A DNA stretch of 64,000 nucleotides from Cupriavidus taiwanensis (GTDB lineage Bacteria; Pseudomonadota; Gammaproteobacteria; Burkholderiales; Burkholderiaceae), in assembly GCF_900250115.1 (NCBI RefSeq), contig NZ_LT984803.1, positions 806,001-870,000 on the forward strand, read 5' to 3'. The notes under the pieces are model-generated. The model was given only the letters and a program-made list of their open reading frames with translations. It made no database searches and was not told the origin of the DNA. Each line of letters opens with the position of its first letter. Within the stretch, counting starts at the first letter, position 1. Both the position numbers and the translations under genes were made by a program. Shown here in pieces: positions 8,872-16,633 of this stretch.

Positions 8872-10611
8872 ATGGATCGTCAGATCATTTACCCGGGCCA
8901 GATCCCCCTTGAGACGGATCTGCTGAACACGAACAAGAACACCATGATCGCGGTGGCGAAGCTGGCCGCTGCGCTGCTCGGCACTGCGACGGTGGTGAAT
9001 GGCCTCGCGACCGTGCCGACCAGCCCGGCGTCGCTGCAGGTGAACGTGAACCCGGGCGAGATGTACAGCCTGGCCAACGTCGATGCGACGGCCTATTCGT
9101 CGGTGCCTGCGGACACCGCCCACAGCATCCTGAAGCAGGGCATCTCGCTCGACGCGGTCACGCTGAGCTGCCCGGCGCCTGTGACCGCCGGCCAGAGCGT
9201 CAACTATCTGATCCAGGCATCCTACTCGGACTCGGATCAGGGCCTCGTGACGCTGCCCTACTACAACGCCAGCAACCCGTCGCAGGCGTGGTCCGGGCCG
9301 GGTAACTCGGGCGCCCAGCAGGCAACCGTGCGCAAGGGCATCGTCAACATCTCGGCAAAGGCTGGCGTTGCGGCCACGACCGGCAGCCAGACGACCCCGG
9401 CGCCGGATGCTGGCTACACCGGCCTCTACGTTGTGACGGTGGCCAACGGCCAGTCGACAATCACCGCGGCGAACATCACGCAGGCGGCAAACGCGCCGAT
9501 CCTGCCGACCGACCTGCTGCACGCCATTCAGGCCAACTCGCTGGTCACCGCGGTCGACACCGGCTCGGCGAACACCTACGTCGTCAGTTTCTCGCCTGCG
9601 GTCACCGCGCTGACCGACGGCATGGTGCTGTGGTTCAAGGCCAAGACCGCGAATACCGGCGCCTCGACGCTGAACGTCAATGGACTGGGCGCCTCGCCCA
9701 TGGTCGGGGGTGCTCACTCGGCGCTGCAAGGCGGCGAGATCGTTGCCAACGGGAAAGCCTGCGCAGTCTGGCGGGCTGACATCAGCTCGTGGGTGCTTCT
9801 GAAGTGCACGGGTGGGGCTGTTCAGGTCGGAGCTGGGTCGGCAAGCAACCATGCTCCAAACATGAGCCAGGTTTCGGGCATCGCTGGCGCCGCTCGAAAC
9901 CTCGCAATGAGCGTGCCCTCGGCATCCGCCACGGCAACCTTGACGGCTGACGAAATCGTCGTCGAGACGGCCTTGGGAGGGGTGCGGTACTGTCTGGCAA
10001 ATTTCAGCCAAGCCATCAACCTGGGAACCACGGGCGCGGGTGGCATGGACACGGGTTCTGCGCCGGCGAACGGCTACGTCGCGCTATACGCGGCGTATAA
10101 CCCCACGACCAACGCCCGAACGATATTCGCCCAAAACGCCACGGCTGGCGCAGTCGGCAACGTGTATGGGGGTGTCAATGCGCCGGCGGGGTACACGGCA
10201 ACGGCGCTTGTCAGCGTGTGGCGCACCAACGGTAGCGGCCAACTCGTCGCCGGCTTTCAGGTCGGGCGCGTCATCGGCATTGCTGCTACGCAAGCATTTA
10301 CCACCAACGGCACCGTAGGCTCTCCGACGCCCGTATCGGTTTCTGGCATCATCCCCGCCAACGCGAAAGCTGTGACAAGCGGCTCAATGCAAGCGGGTTC
10401 GACCGCTACGTCAACCGTTGCGTTGACTATTTCTGGGCACAGCAGTCATGCCGGCGGAGTTTCGGCATCGTTCGCAACGAACAGCGCCCAAGCGTACACG
10501 GTGCCGATGCCGGAGATTCAGATTCTCACTCCGCAAACGATCTATTACACATCGACAAACACTGCCGGTACGCCGACCTTCATTGCCAACATTTCTGGGT
10601 ACAGGATTTAA
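8872..10611 (+). CDS. Large tail fibre protein
   Basis: A 579-residue protein starting MDRQIIYPGQIPLETDLL, a common start for phage fibre proteins that attach to the baseplate. The ATG at 8872 is chosen because CGGAG lies just upstream; the longer frame begins inside a terminator. Residues 1 to 320 are Ala/Thr/Ser-rich with beta-repeat character and a WFKAKTANTGASTLNVNGLG unit seen in many fibre shafts. The distal part (from about 330) differs in composition and ends in a small beta domain, as expected for the receptor-binding tip. The 62-codon gene at 10614 follows after two bases. Confidence 0.8.
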   Translation: MDRQIIYPGQIPLETDLLNTNKNTMIAVAKLAAALLGTATVVNGLATVPTSPASLQVNVNPGEMYSLANVDATAYSSVPADTAHSILKQGISLDAVTLSCPAPVTAGQSVNYLIQASYSDSDQGLVTLPYYNASNPSQAWSGPGNSGAQQATVRKGIVNISAKAGVAATTGSQTTPAPDAGYTGLYVVTVANGQSTITAANITQAANAPILPTDLLHAIQANSLVTAVDTGSANTYVVSFSPAVTALTDGMVLWFKAKTANTGASTLNVNGLGASPMVGGAHSALQGGEIVANGKACAVWRADISSWVLLKCTGGAVQVGAGSASNHAPNMSQVSGIAGAARNLAMSVPSASATATLTADEIVVETALGGVRYCLANFSQAINLGTTGAGGMDTGSAPANGYVALYAAYNPTTNARTIFAQNATAGAVGNVYGGVNAPAGYTATALVSVWRTNGSGQLVAGFQVGRVIGIAATQAFTTNGTVGSPTPVSVSGIIPANAKAVTSGSMQAGSTATSTVALTISGHSSHAGGVSASFATNSAQAYTVPMPEIQILTPQTIYYTSTNTAGTPTFIANISGYRI

Positions 10612-10613
10612 AC

Positions 10614-10802
10614 ATGACTATCCATGTTCAGTTCTCCGATGAGCAACAGGCAGTGATCGTCAGTTGCTTCAATACGTCGCAAGACCCGGAATACTGGCCC
10701 AACCAAGGGGTCGTGACCAGCGATGATCCGCGCTGGCACGCATACTATGAGAGCCTGCCGGAGACCTTCCGGCAATACCTCCCTGCGCCGACTGCTGAGT
10801 GA
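10614..10802 (+). CDS. Small fibre-associated protein, unknown function
   Basis: The 62-residue product is acidic and aromatic (many Trp, Tyr, Phe), with YWPNQGVVTSDDPRWHAYYE in the centre. It starts two bases after the fibre stop codon, with AGGA upstream. Fibre genes are often followed by assembly chaperones, but this protein is far shorter than the usual fibre-assembly families. A role in fibre folding or attachment is only a guess from position. Confidence 0.6.
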   Translation: MTIHVQFSDEQQAVIVSCFNTSQDPEYWPNQGVVTSDDPRWHAYYESLPETFRQYLPAPTAE

Positions 10803-10813
10803 CCAAAATGAGA

Positions 10814-10834
10814 AGGGCGGCATAAAGCCGCCCT
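10814..10834. terminator. Hairpin between convergent fibre and glycosyltransferase genes
   Basis: AGGGCGGC, loop ATAAA, GCCGCCCT: a perfect 8-bp stem placed between two genes that end toward each other. Neither side has a clean T-run (ATCTTCACTT on plus, TCTCATTTT on minus), so it may work as a weak two-way terminator. Confidence 0.55.
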
Positions 10835-10838
10835 ATCT

Positions 10839-13436
10839 TCACTTCTCGTAGGCCAGTTGCATGAATGGCGTTGGCTGCAGGAATTTCATGCCAAGCCATT
10901 TACGGTTGATGAACTCATAGACGTACACCGGCGTAGTCGATTTGACGAACAGGCGGATCGCCCATGACTCGCCGTTTTTGATGTGTACATTGGAAAGCTC
11001 GAACCGCACCGGCTCATCCAACTTCAGTAACTTCAGGTCGAGAACGCGGTGGTCTTTGATTTCGTTGTCCGGAGTAATGATCTCTACCCCGATTTGCCCG
11101 CGCTGCACGGCATCTACGGAGAGCGCAAAGAGGACTGCCTCGAGCTTTCCGGCAGGGGGGGTGATTACGTATTCGCGGTAGGTCGTCTCGTGGAGAGAAT
11201 CGCTGAGTTCCAACGATGAGCCTGCCCGGCGCCATCCGTTCTTCTCGCTCGATTTTTTCAGCAAGTAGAAGTTCGGAGAGACCGCTTCCCACAAATCGGT
11301 GCTCTTCCGCAATATCCGGTGGCGCCACGAATAGCGCATCATCCGGCGATACTCGGATAGCTGGGCCGCCTGGTTGTCGATGGGTGCTGCGCTCTCCTCG
11401 ATAGATGGCAGTCCGGTGGTTTGCCTGAACCACGCGGCCAGTCCATGCAAGCGCCGGGCCTGTTCGGCCCAGCTGGTTTCGCCGCCATGCCGGCTCATCA
11501 TGTTCCGAATCGAGATGACGTTATCCGAGCCGGAGAAGCTGTCGGCACAAAACTTCTTGTTTCGGTCTTTGATCTCAGTGAGATTGAACTTGCCACCGAG
11601 CAACGCGTTGAAGGTTCGATACCAGGAAATCGGTTTTAGTGCATCCGTGACAACGACGGCGTTGCCGAATTCTGTGATCTGATCATATGGTTGCCCGTCA
11701 GGTACAACCGCCACAGTATCAAGAAGACGCGCTGCTACCATCGGGTGCAGAGTCTTGTATGCGTTGTTCTTCGTATCGCTTGGCGCATGCACCATGAAGT
11801 CCGGCTGAAAGCGCGCAAACCTCCGCATCGCAAAGAGATATCCGGTCTCGAATGGGAGGGAAGTGATCCGCAAATTGTCAGGGAGCGTCTTCGTCGCATC
11901 TTCGTAATGAAGCGCGTCTGATTCTGGCGCGACCAAATGGATCATTGCGCCTTCTTCGGCGAGCCGCTTCAAAGCCGGTACAACGATCTCCCATAGTCCT
12001 CGCGCGCGGTGCGACCCGCCTGCAAAGACAATGGTTACCTCGCCCTTTATTTTCGGCTCAACGTGGTCGACGCTGACTGGATTTTGGGCGGCGAACGAAA
12101 CGGGGAAGTAGAAGGGGTTCTTGTGGAGCAGATTTTCTTCGAAGTAAGAGACAAGCGCCCTGCTCGTCAGTAACACCCCATCAAAGAGCCTTACGTCCTC
12201 ACGGAACTTGACCAGTCGATAGTCTTCGTATGGAACAGTCATTTCACCCTGCTCGACTAGCAGGGGGAGATTGTCGTCCATGTACAGGTACATCGGAACG
12301 CCAAGAGCTTTCCCGGCGTCGACCCACGACCTGAAGGCATTGATGTGCCTAACGAATATCACGCATGTTGCCCGCGCCATCTCTTCGACGCCGAACCAGC
12401 TGTTGTACGTGATCACCCGTATGCGTCGCGCCACCTCATGAGGCAGCATGTCGAAGCAAAGATAGGTGGAGGCGTCGTAGTGGAGCGTTACGACGAGAAT
12501 GCAACCTTCCTCATTGGCGTTGCCATAGCGCACAGGCAATGGCCACCCGCGCGGAGTCGCGTGTTTTTTCGCGGTTGACTCAATGACCGCCTGAGTATTT
12601 AAGCTGAACGACGGGTCACCAGCCAGTACTTCGTATTCGCCGAGATTGTCCGGCTTCAGTTGCTCGTTTCGCGGGCTGCGCATCCATTCAGAGACGGCCC
12701 AGCTATCCAGCGCGTAGGTGTTACCCAGGCTGTCGTTGGTCAATGGGCCATCTTCACGGCCCACGGCGACGTCGACAAAACGAATTTCGTAGCGCTCAGC
12801 CACGCGGCACCACAGATCCCAGTCGCAGACGCGGGCGATGATGGCATGTGGATCATAGAAGCCTACATCCTCGATGATCTTTCGGGGTAGCAGCACACCG
12901 TTGTTAGGTATTGCGTTCCCCGTGCGTAGCAGTCCCTGGGACCTATTTGAACCGAGGCGCATGGTGACGATCTCACCCGTCTTCGGCTCCTTATATGACC
13001 ACTCAATGTGGCCGTAGATCATCGCGTGGGGAGTCTTTTCTGATTCCTCTACGAGCTTTTCGAGCGCGTCCTTATTGAAGGACGTGTCGTCGAAGGCAAA
13101 GGCAAACCTGTCGGCGCGAGCCCGTAAGAAACCTTCGTATTCGGAGATTGCCGGAAGACCGATATTCTTTGTATGACGCAAGCAGCTGACCCGACCATCC
13201 CGTTCTTGGAACTCGGCGATTTGGTCGGCTGTTCCATCGGTGCTCGCGTCATCGATGATGATCAGCTCAAGATCTTCGAGCGTTTGCGAAAGCAACGATT
13301 CTACGCAGCGCCTGAACAAGCCGCTCTTGCCGCGGCGAAACGTCGGCAGCAGCACAGAGACCCGAGGTTTTATGCTCGCGTCGTAGGTTGCGCCTGGTAG
13401 CCATACTGTCTCCCGAACCAAGTCCTTTACGCGCAT
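10839..13436 (-). CDS. Two-domain glycosyltransferase (GT2 plus GT-B-like), probable phage accessory gene
   Basis: The 865-residue protein begins with a family-2 glycosyltransferase domain (about residues 22 to 250): VSVLLPTF at 26-33, IIIDDASTDGT near 59-69, and Asp116-Asp117 as the likely metal-binding pair. A second region (about 310 to 660) has the look of a GT-B fold, with IVFAGGSHRARG and a later FMVHAPSDTKNNAYKTLHP. The C-terminal 150 residues look beta-sandwich-like. No signal peptide or membrane span is apparent. It lies antisense between fibre and lysis genes, has its own promoter candidate and GAAGAAGG before the ATG, and its composition is visibly less GC-rich. It probably modifies a host surface glycan or a phage protein; the substrate cannot be read from sequence. 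Confidence 0.75.
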   Translation of the reverse strand: MRVKDLVRETVWLPGATYDASIKPRVSVLLPTFRRGKSGLFRRCVESLLSQTLEDLELIIIDDASTDGTADQIAEFQERDGRVSCLRHTKNIGLPAISEYEGFLRARADRFAFAFDDTSFNKDALEKLVEESEKTPHAMIYGHIEWSYKEPKTGEIVTMRLGSNRSQGLLRTGNAIPNNGVLLPRKIIEDVGFYDPHAIIARVCDWDLWCRVAERYEIRFVDVAVGREDGPLTNDSLGNTYALDSWAVSEWMRSPRNEQLKPDNLGEYEVLAGDPSFSLNTQAVIESTAKKHATPRGWPLPVRYGNANEEGCILVVTLHYDASTYLCFDMLPHEVARRIRVITYNSWFGVEEMARATCVIFVRHINAFRSWVDAGKALGVPMYLYMDDNLPLLVEQGEMTVPYEDYRLVKFREDVRLFDGVLLTSRALVSYFEENLLHKNPFYFPVSFAAQNPVSVDHVEPKIKGEVTIVFAGGSHRARGLWEIVVPALKRLAEEGAMIHLVAPESDALHYEDATKTLPDNLRITSLPFETGYLFAMRRFARFQPDFMVHAPSDTKNNAYKTLHPMVAARLLDTVAVVPDGQPYDQITEFGNAVVVTDALKPISWYRTFNALLGGKFNLTEIKDRNKKFCADSFSGSDNVISIRNMMSRHGGETSWAEQARRLHGLAAWFRQTTGLPSIEESAAPIDNQAAQLSEYRRMMRYSWRHRILRKSTDLWEAVSPNFYLLKKSSEKNGWRRAGSSLELSDSLHETTYREYVITPPAGKLEAVLFALSVDAVQRGQIGVEIITPDNEIKDHRVLDLKLLKLDEPVRFELSNVHIKNGESWAIRLFVKSTTPVYVYEFINRKWLGMKFLQPTPFMQLAYEK

Positions 13437-13472
13437 TCAGGTGCCTTCTTCATAGAATTTTTGATGGTCGCG

Positions 13473-13501
13473 GCCGAGTATAGCAAAACACTATGCTCGG
13501 C
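13473..13501 (-). promoter_or_regulatory. Promoter candidate for the glycosyltransferase, inside an inverted repeat
   Basis: On the minus strand TGCTATACT gives an extended -10 (TATACT at plus 13477-13482), about 40 bases before the start codon. The same bases are half of an 11-bp inverted repeat (13473-13483 with 13491-13501, one G-T pair), so the repeat could be an operator or a structure of an opposing transcript. No good -35 is visible. Confidence 0.45.
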
Positions 13502-13570
13502 TTTGATTGGCGGTTGGGGCTAATTCGCTGCCTCAATCACCCTGCAACGGCGCCGAGCGTCAACTGCATT

Positions 13571-13593
13571 GCCCGCCAAAGAGCGGGCTTTTT
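13571..13593 (+). terminator. Rho-independent terminator upstream of the lysis cassette
   Basis: GCCCGC, loop CAAAGA, GCGGGC, then TTTTT. It ends 17 bases before the holin ATG, so lysis transcription must either read through it with late antitermination or start downstream. Confidence 0.75.
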
Positions 13594-13610
13594 CACATCT
13601 GGGGTCTTAC

Positions 13611-14009
13611 ATGTCCGAACCAATCAGCGGCAGCGCCGCGGCCGGCGCGGCGGGCGCTGCTGCATTCAAAGCCTTTGGTGGGCCGGCGGCGGTAGCCGCT
13701 GGTGCATCAGGCCTTGCCGCACTCGTTGTGATGATGATGATGACACCACGAAGCCCACGAGAATGGGCGGTAGGGATGATCTCTACCGTCGTATCGAGCG
13801 TCGCCGGCGGCGCGTTTGTTGTGCAGAAGTTCGAGTTGCAGGCCTGGACGCATGACTACATCGGACTGGTTGCCCTGTTCGGCGTTGTCTTCGCCTGCGG
13901 GCTGCCGGGCTGGGCGATCGTCCGGTGGCTGTTCAACTTCATCGAGAAGCGGAAGGCAATGGATCTGTCCGAGGTGATCGAGGAAGTCCGCAAGGGGCTG
14001 GGCAAATGA
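13611..14009 (+). CDS. Phage holin, three-span (class I type)
   Basis: From the ATG at 13611 the product has 132 residues. An earlier in-frame start at 13569 lies upstream of a terminator and is rejected. Three hydrophobic segments are visible: about residues 24-44 (ending in four consecutive Met), 52-71 and 84-111, followed by a short charged tail. This is the pattern of class I holins, which open the inner membrane to release endolysin. Its stop codon overlaps the endolysin ATG (ATGA at 14006), as in a lysis operon. Confidence 0.8.
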   Translation: MSEPISGSAAAGAAGAAAFKAFGGPAAVAAGASGLAALVVMMMMTPRSPREWAVGMISTVVSSVAGGAFVVQKFELQAWTHDYIGLVALFGVVFACGLPGWAIVRWLFNFIEKRKAMDLSEVIEEVRKGLGK

Positions 14010-14563
14010 TCACCTCGAAGATCTTGAGCGCGATCATGCCCGGCGCGGGCCGTCGAGCCGATACGTTCCTCGTGCCGCTGACCGACGCCATGACCCGTTT
14101 TGACATCGACACGCCGGCTCGCGCGGCTGCTTTCCTTGCGCAAGTCGCCCACGAGTCCGGCCAACTGGTCTACGTGAAGGAGATCTGGGGGCCGACCGGC
14201 TCCCAGCGCCGGTACGAGGGCAGGGCGGATCTCGGAAACACGCAGGCCGGTGACGGCAAGCGGTTCATGGGCCGGGGTCTGATCCAGATCACCGGGCGCC
14301 GGAACTACCTGCTTTGCGGCCGCGGCCTCGGCCTTGACCTGGTGACGATGCCGGAACTGCTCGAACAGCCGATGGCTGCGGCGGCGTCCGCCGGCTGGTA
14401 CTGGCAGTCGAACAACCTGAACCGGTTCGCCGACTCCGGCGACTTCAAGGCGCTGAGCATCGCGATCAACGGGCGGAACAAAGCAACGGGCCTGCCGAAC
14501 GGCTGGGATGACCGACTGAAGTACTGGGCGCGCGCGAAGGTCGCGCTGGGGGTTGCAGCATGA
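14006..14563 (+). CDS. Endolysin, glycoside hydrolase family 19 (chitinase-like muramidase)
   Basis: The 185-residue product has FLAQVAHESG with the presumed catalytic Glu50, then YEGRADLGNTQAGDG and FMGRGLIQITGRRNY (about residues 88-101), which are family-19 hallmarks in phage endolysins. It cleaves peptidoglycan after holin triggering. The start at 14006 overlaps the holin stop, with AAGGGG upstream. The longer open frame starting at 13925 only shadows the holin gene. There is no signal peptide, consistent with canonical holin-dependent export. Confidence 0.88.
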   Translation: MITSKILSAIMPGAGRRADTFLVPLTDAMTRFDIDTPARAAAFLAQVAHESGQLVYVKEIWGPTGSQRRYEGRADLGNTQAGDGKRFMGRGLIQITGRRNYLLCGRGLGLDLVTMPELLEQPMAAAASAGWYWQSNNLNRFADSGDFKALSIAINGRNKATGLPNGWDDRLKYWARAKVALGVAA

Positions 14564-14931
14564 GCAAAGCAAAGATCGTCCGCGACAGCGACGGGCTGTT
14601 CTACGGCATCAAGTTTCTGTGCCCTGGCTGCACTTGGGATGACGGCACCCCAATGACGCGCATCCTGCCGGTAACGTGGCGTCCCGAAGGTGAAACACAA
14701 GAATCGCCTCACTCAGCCAGCAAGCCCCACTGGTCGTTCAATGGTGACTTCGATAAGCCGGTCTTCGGGCCGTCCGTTCTGAGCACTTATCCGCGGCCTG
14801 AAGGCCAGTACACGTGTCATTCGTTCGTCGGATGCAATGGCGCTGCACCTGGCCAGATCACGTTCTTGGGCGACAGCACGCACGCGCTGGCCGGCCAGAC
14901 GGTCGAACTTCCAGAGATCGCCGAGTCATGA
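14560..14931 (+). CDS. DUF6527-like small metal-site protein in the lysis cassette
   Basis: This 123-residue protein resembles a phage family often mis-named ammonia monooxygenase and now grouped as DUF6527. It has CPGC (Cys21, Cys24), HWSFNGDFDKPVFGPSVL, CHSFVGC (Cys85, His86, Cys91) and FLGDSTHALAGQTVELP. The cysteines and histidines suggest a zinc site. It overlaps the endolysin stop at its start and Rz at its end, so it is part of the lysis transcript. The function of the family is unknown. Confidence 0.7.
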   Translation: MSKAKIVRDSDGLFYGIKFLCPGCTWDDGTPMTRILPVTWRPEGETQESPHSASKPHWSFNGDFDKPVFGPSVLSTYPRPEGQYTCHSFVGCNGAAPGQITFLGDSTHALAGQTVELPEIAES

Positions 14932-15443
14932 TCCCGATCCCCGCAAACATCCCATGGCGCGCGATCGGCGCCGGCGCGCTGGCCGCGGCCCTGTTCTCAG
15001 GCGGCTGGGTCGTCAATGGCTGGCGCGTGGGCGCTCAGCTCGAGCAAATGAGGGGCGACCGAGAGAGGGCCGCCAAGTCAGCTGCCTTCGACCAGGTCAA
15101 AGCCGTCGACCGGGCCCGCGCCGAAGAACAACGCCGCACTGCGGCTCAGACGGAGATTGCCAATGTCGCCATCAAGGACGCCGAGCGCGCGCGGGATGAT
15201 GCTCGCACTGCTGCCGCTACTTCTGACCGCCTGCGCCAGCGAATCGCTGATCTCATCGCCAGCGCCGGCCATCCCGCCGCTGCAACCGGCAGCCCGCCAG
15301 CCGGCGATCCCATCGGAATGCTTGCCAACGTGCTCGAGCGCGCTGACCGCCGCGCGGGAATCCTGGCTGAATACGCTGACGCCGCTCGAATCGCCGGCCT
15401 TGCCTGCGAGCGTAGCTACGACGCGCTGACGCCGGCGCAGTAG
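14928..15443 (+). CDS. Rz: Inner-membrane spanin subunit Rz
   Basis: Starting at the ATG that overlaps the preceding stop, the protein has 171 residues: a single N-terminal membrane anchor (about residues 11-30), then a long charged, Ala/Arg/Glu-rich region (about 38-110) predicted as periplasmic coiled coil. This is the classic Rz i-spanin form. With Rz1, nested in its second half, it bridges both membranes and disrupts the outer membrane in the last step of lysis. An upstream start in the same frame (14814) overlaps the previous gene and is not used. Confidence 0.8.
   Translation: MIPIPANIPWRAIGAGALAAALFSGGWVVNGWRVGAQLEQMRGDRERAAKSAAFDQVKAVDRARAEEQRRTAAQTEIANVAIKDAERARDDARTAAATSDRLRQRIADLIASAGHPAAATGSPPAGDPIGMLANVLERADRRAGILAEYADAARIAGLACERSYDALTPAQ
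15196..15429 (+). CDS. Rz1: Outer-membrane spanin lipoprotein Rz1, nested out of frame in Rz
   Basis: In another frame fully inside Rz, a 77-codon gene starts MMLALLPLLLTACASES. LTAC at residues 10-13 is a lipobox with Cys13 as the lipidation site after a very short signal. The mature part is Pro/Ala/Ser-rich, as in other Rz1 proteins. Nesting in Rz is the usual arrangement. Two ATG codons (15196, 15199) are possible starts. Confidence 0.85.
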   Translation: MMLALLPLLLTACASESLISSPAPAIPPLQPAARQPAIPSECLPTCSSALTAARESWLNTLTPLESPALPASVATTR

Positions 15444-15444
15444 C

Positions 15445-16059
15445 CTACCGCCTGAACCGCTTCGCCGGGACAGCGCCCGGCCTCTTCACCTTAATCCAGT
15501 CGATAGACCGCTCTCCAGCCCGGTACACCGACCCGGTGCGCTTTCCAACCATCCCCTCCAAGTGCAGCCCCAGTACTGCCTCGTATAGCCAGACGCCGTT
15601 CTCGACGTCTTGTACGTACAGCAGACTGGGCCGCTCGCCTGCTAGCAGTTTGCGCAGCGCCGCCTTGCGTTTCTCAACGGGCAGGCCGCGTAGATCCTTT
15701 CCCCCGCCCACCAATAGGTCGAAGACGCAATAGACGACCGGATTTGCGCCCGCATGCCAGCCGCGGCGAAGCGCCCGCGCGTGCAACAGGTTGAAGTCCG
15801 AGCGGCCCAGATCATCTAGGACGCAGACCTCGCCGTCGATGATGTTGCCTTCCGGCAGGGCCGAGAGCGTGTCGATCAGTTCCGGAAACCATCGCGTCGC
15901 GTCCGCGCCGCCTTTGGTCTTCAGTTGCACCTGTCCCGTGCTGGCCAGCGCCCTGTAGCCGTCGTACTTGATCTCCCACAGCCATTGGCCGGTGGCCGGC
16001 AGCGTCTTCCGCTCCGTCAGCAGCATAGGCTGCAGTTCGGCCAGCGTCGGCGCGACCAT
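15445..16059 (-). CDS. Minimal ATP-dependent DNA ligase (LigD ligase-domain type, no OB fold)
   Basis: The 204-residue protein carries all nucleotidyltransferase motifs: motif I EIKYDGYR with nucleophile Lys31, motif III around DGEVCVLD (residues 75-82), IIIa VYCVFDLL (109-116), IV EGMVGKR (168-174) and V WIKVKR (188-193). The sequence stops right after motif V, so the OB-fold domain (motif VI) present in nearly all DNA ligases is absent. It is preceded by AGGAGG and lies 118 bases after the gene starting at 16585, in the same direction, behind a LexA box. It could seal nicks with a partner protein, or only adenylylate. There is no sign of a frameshift. Confidence 0.8.
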   Translation of the reverse strand: MVAPTLAELQPMLLTERKTLPATGQWLWEIKYDGYRALASTGQVQLKTKGGADATRWFPELIDTLSALPEGNIIDGEVCVLDDLGRSDFNLLHARALRRGWHAGANPVVYCVFDLLVGGGKDLRGLPVEKRKAALRKLLAGERPSLLYVQDVENGVWLYEAVLGLHLEGMVGKRTGSVYRAGERSIDWIKVKRPGAVPAKRFRR

Positions 16060-16177
16060 GGTCTGCCTCCTGCGTAGTGAATCTGTGAACCGCCGACCGC
16101 CGCAGTAGAAGGAATTGGAGTGGCGGTAGAGGTTCTGGTATGCGCCTAGTGTCAGCCCGCGCCTCCGGCCGGCGGTA

Positions 16178-16585
16178 TCAGGCGCTGTCCGACATGCCGG
16201 GCCGGACCGGTATGACGCGCCGAGCCTTCTCGACCACGCGTTCGTGCTTCTCCTGCGCCTCCTCCCAAGTCAGCGATTCGAACGTCTGATTGATCCCGCC
16301 TGCCCGAAGGCAGGTCCAGAACATCGGTGGCTTCTCATCGTGCATGCTGCCCCAGCCCGAAAAGTAGGTCCAGACAGTGGCGTTCCGCTCGGGGAGTTCA
16401 TCCCGTATCTGATAGCCCTTTCCCTCCCAACTCGTCCATCGCGCGTAGGCGCCGAAGTCATAGACGCGCACCGGCGTACCAGTTGCGTCCAGGATGTACT
16501 TGCGATCCCAGTTCAGGTCGATTGGGCATGGCTCGTAGCCATCAGCGGGCTCGTGCGGCCGAGGCATGGGCGAGAGACGGGGCAT
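16178..16585 (-). CDS. Hypothetical prophage protein, first gene behind a LexA box
   Basis: I do not recognise this 135-residue protein. It is soluble, with a Pro-rich start, a Trp/Tyr-rich middle (VRVYDFGAYARWTSWEGKGY, then ATVWTYFSGWGSMHDE) and a charged helical end (SLTWEEAQEKHERVVEKARR). AAGGAGG lies eight bases before the ATG, a strong ribosome binding site. The LexA-type palindrome at 16634 is 49 bases upstream, so the gene and the ligase after it are probably induced by DNA damage or at prophage induction. Confidence 0.65.
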   Translation of the reverse strand: MPRLSPMPRPHEPADGYEPCPIDLNWDRKYILDATGTPVRVYDFGAYARWTSWEGKGYQIRDELPERNATVWTYFSGWGSMHDEKPPMFWTCLRAGGINQTFESLTWEEAQEKHERVVEKARRVIPVRPGMSDSA

Positions 16586-16633
16586 TGTGGACCCTCCTTG
16601 TCAGGTACTGGCAACAGCACAGTGCCATGGCTA

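Noticed and set aside
13925..14005. Upstream extension of the endolysin frame
   Set aside because: It overlaps the holin in another frame; the ATGA overlap at 14006 with AAGGGG upstream is the better start.
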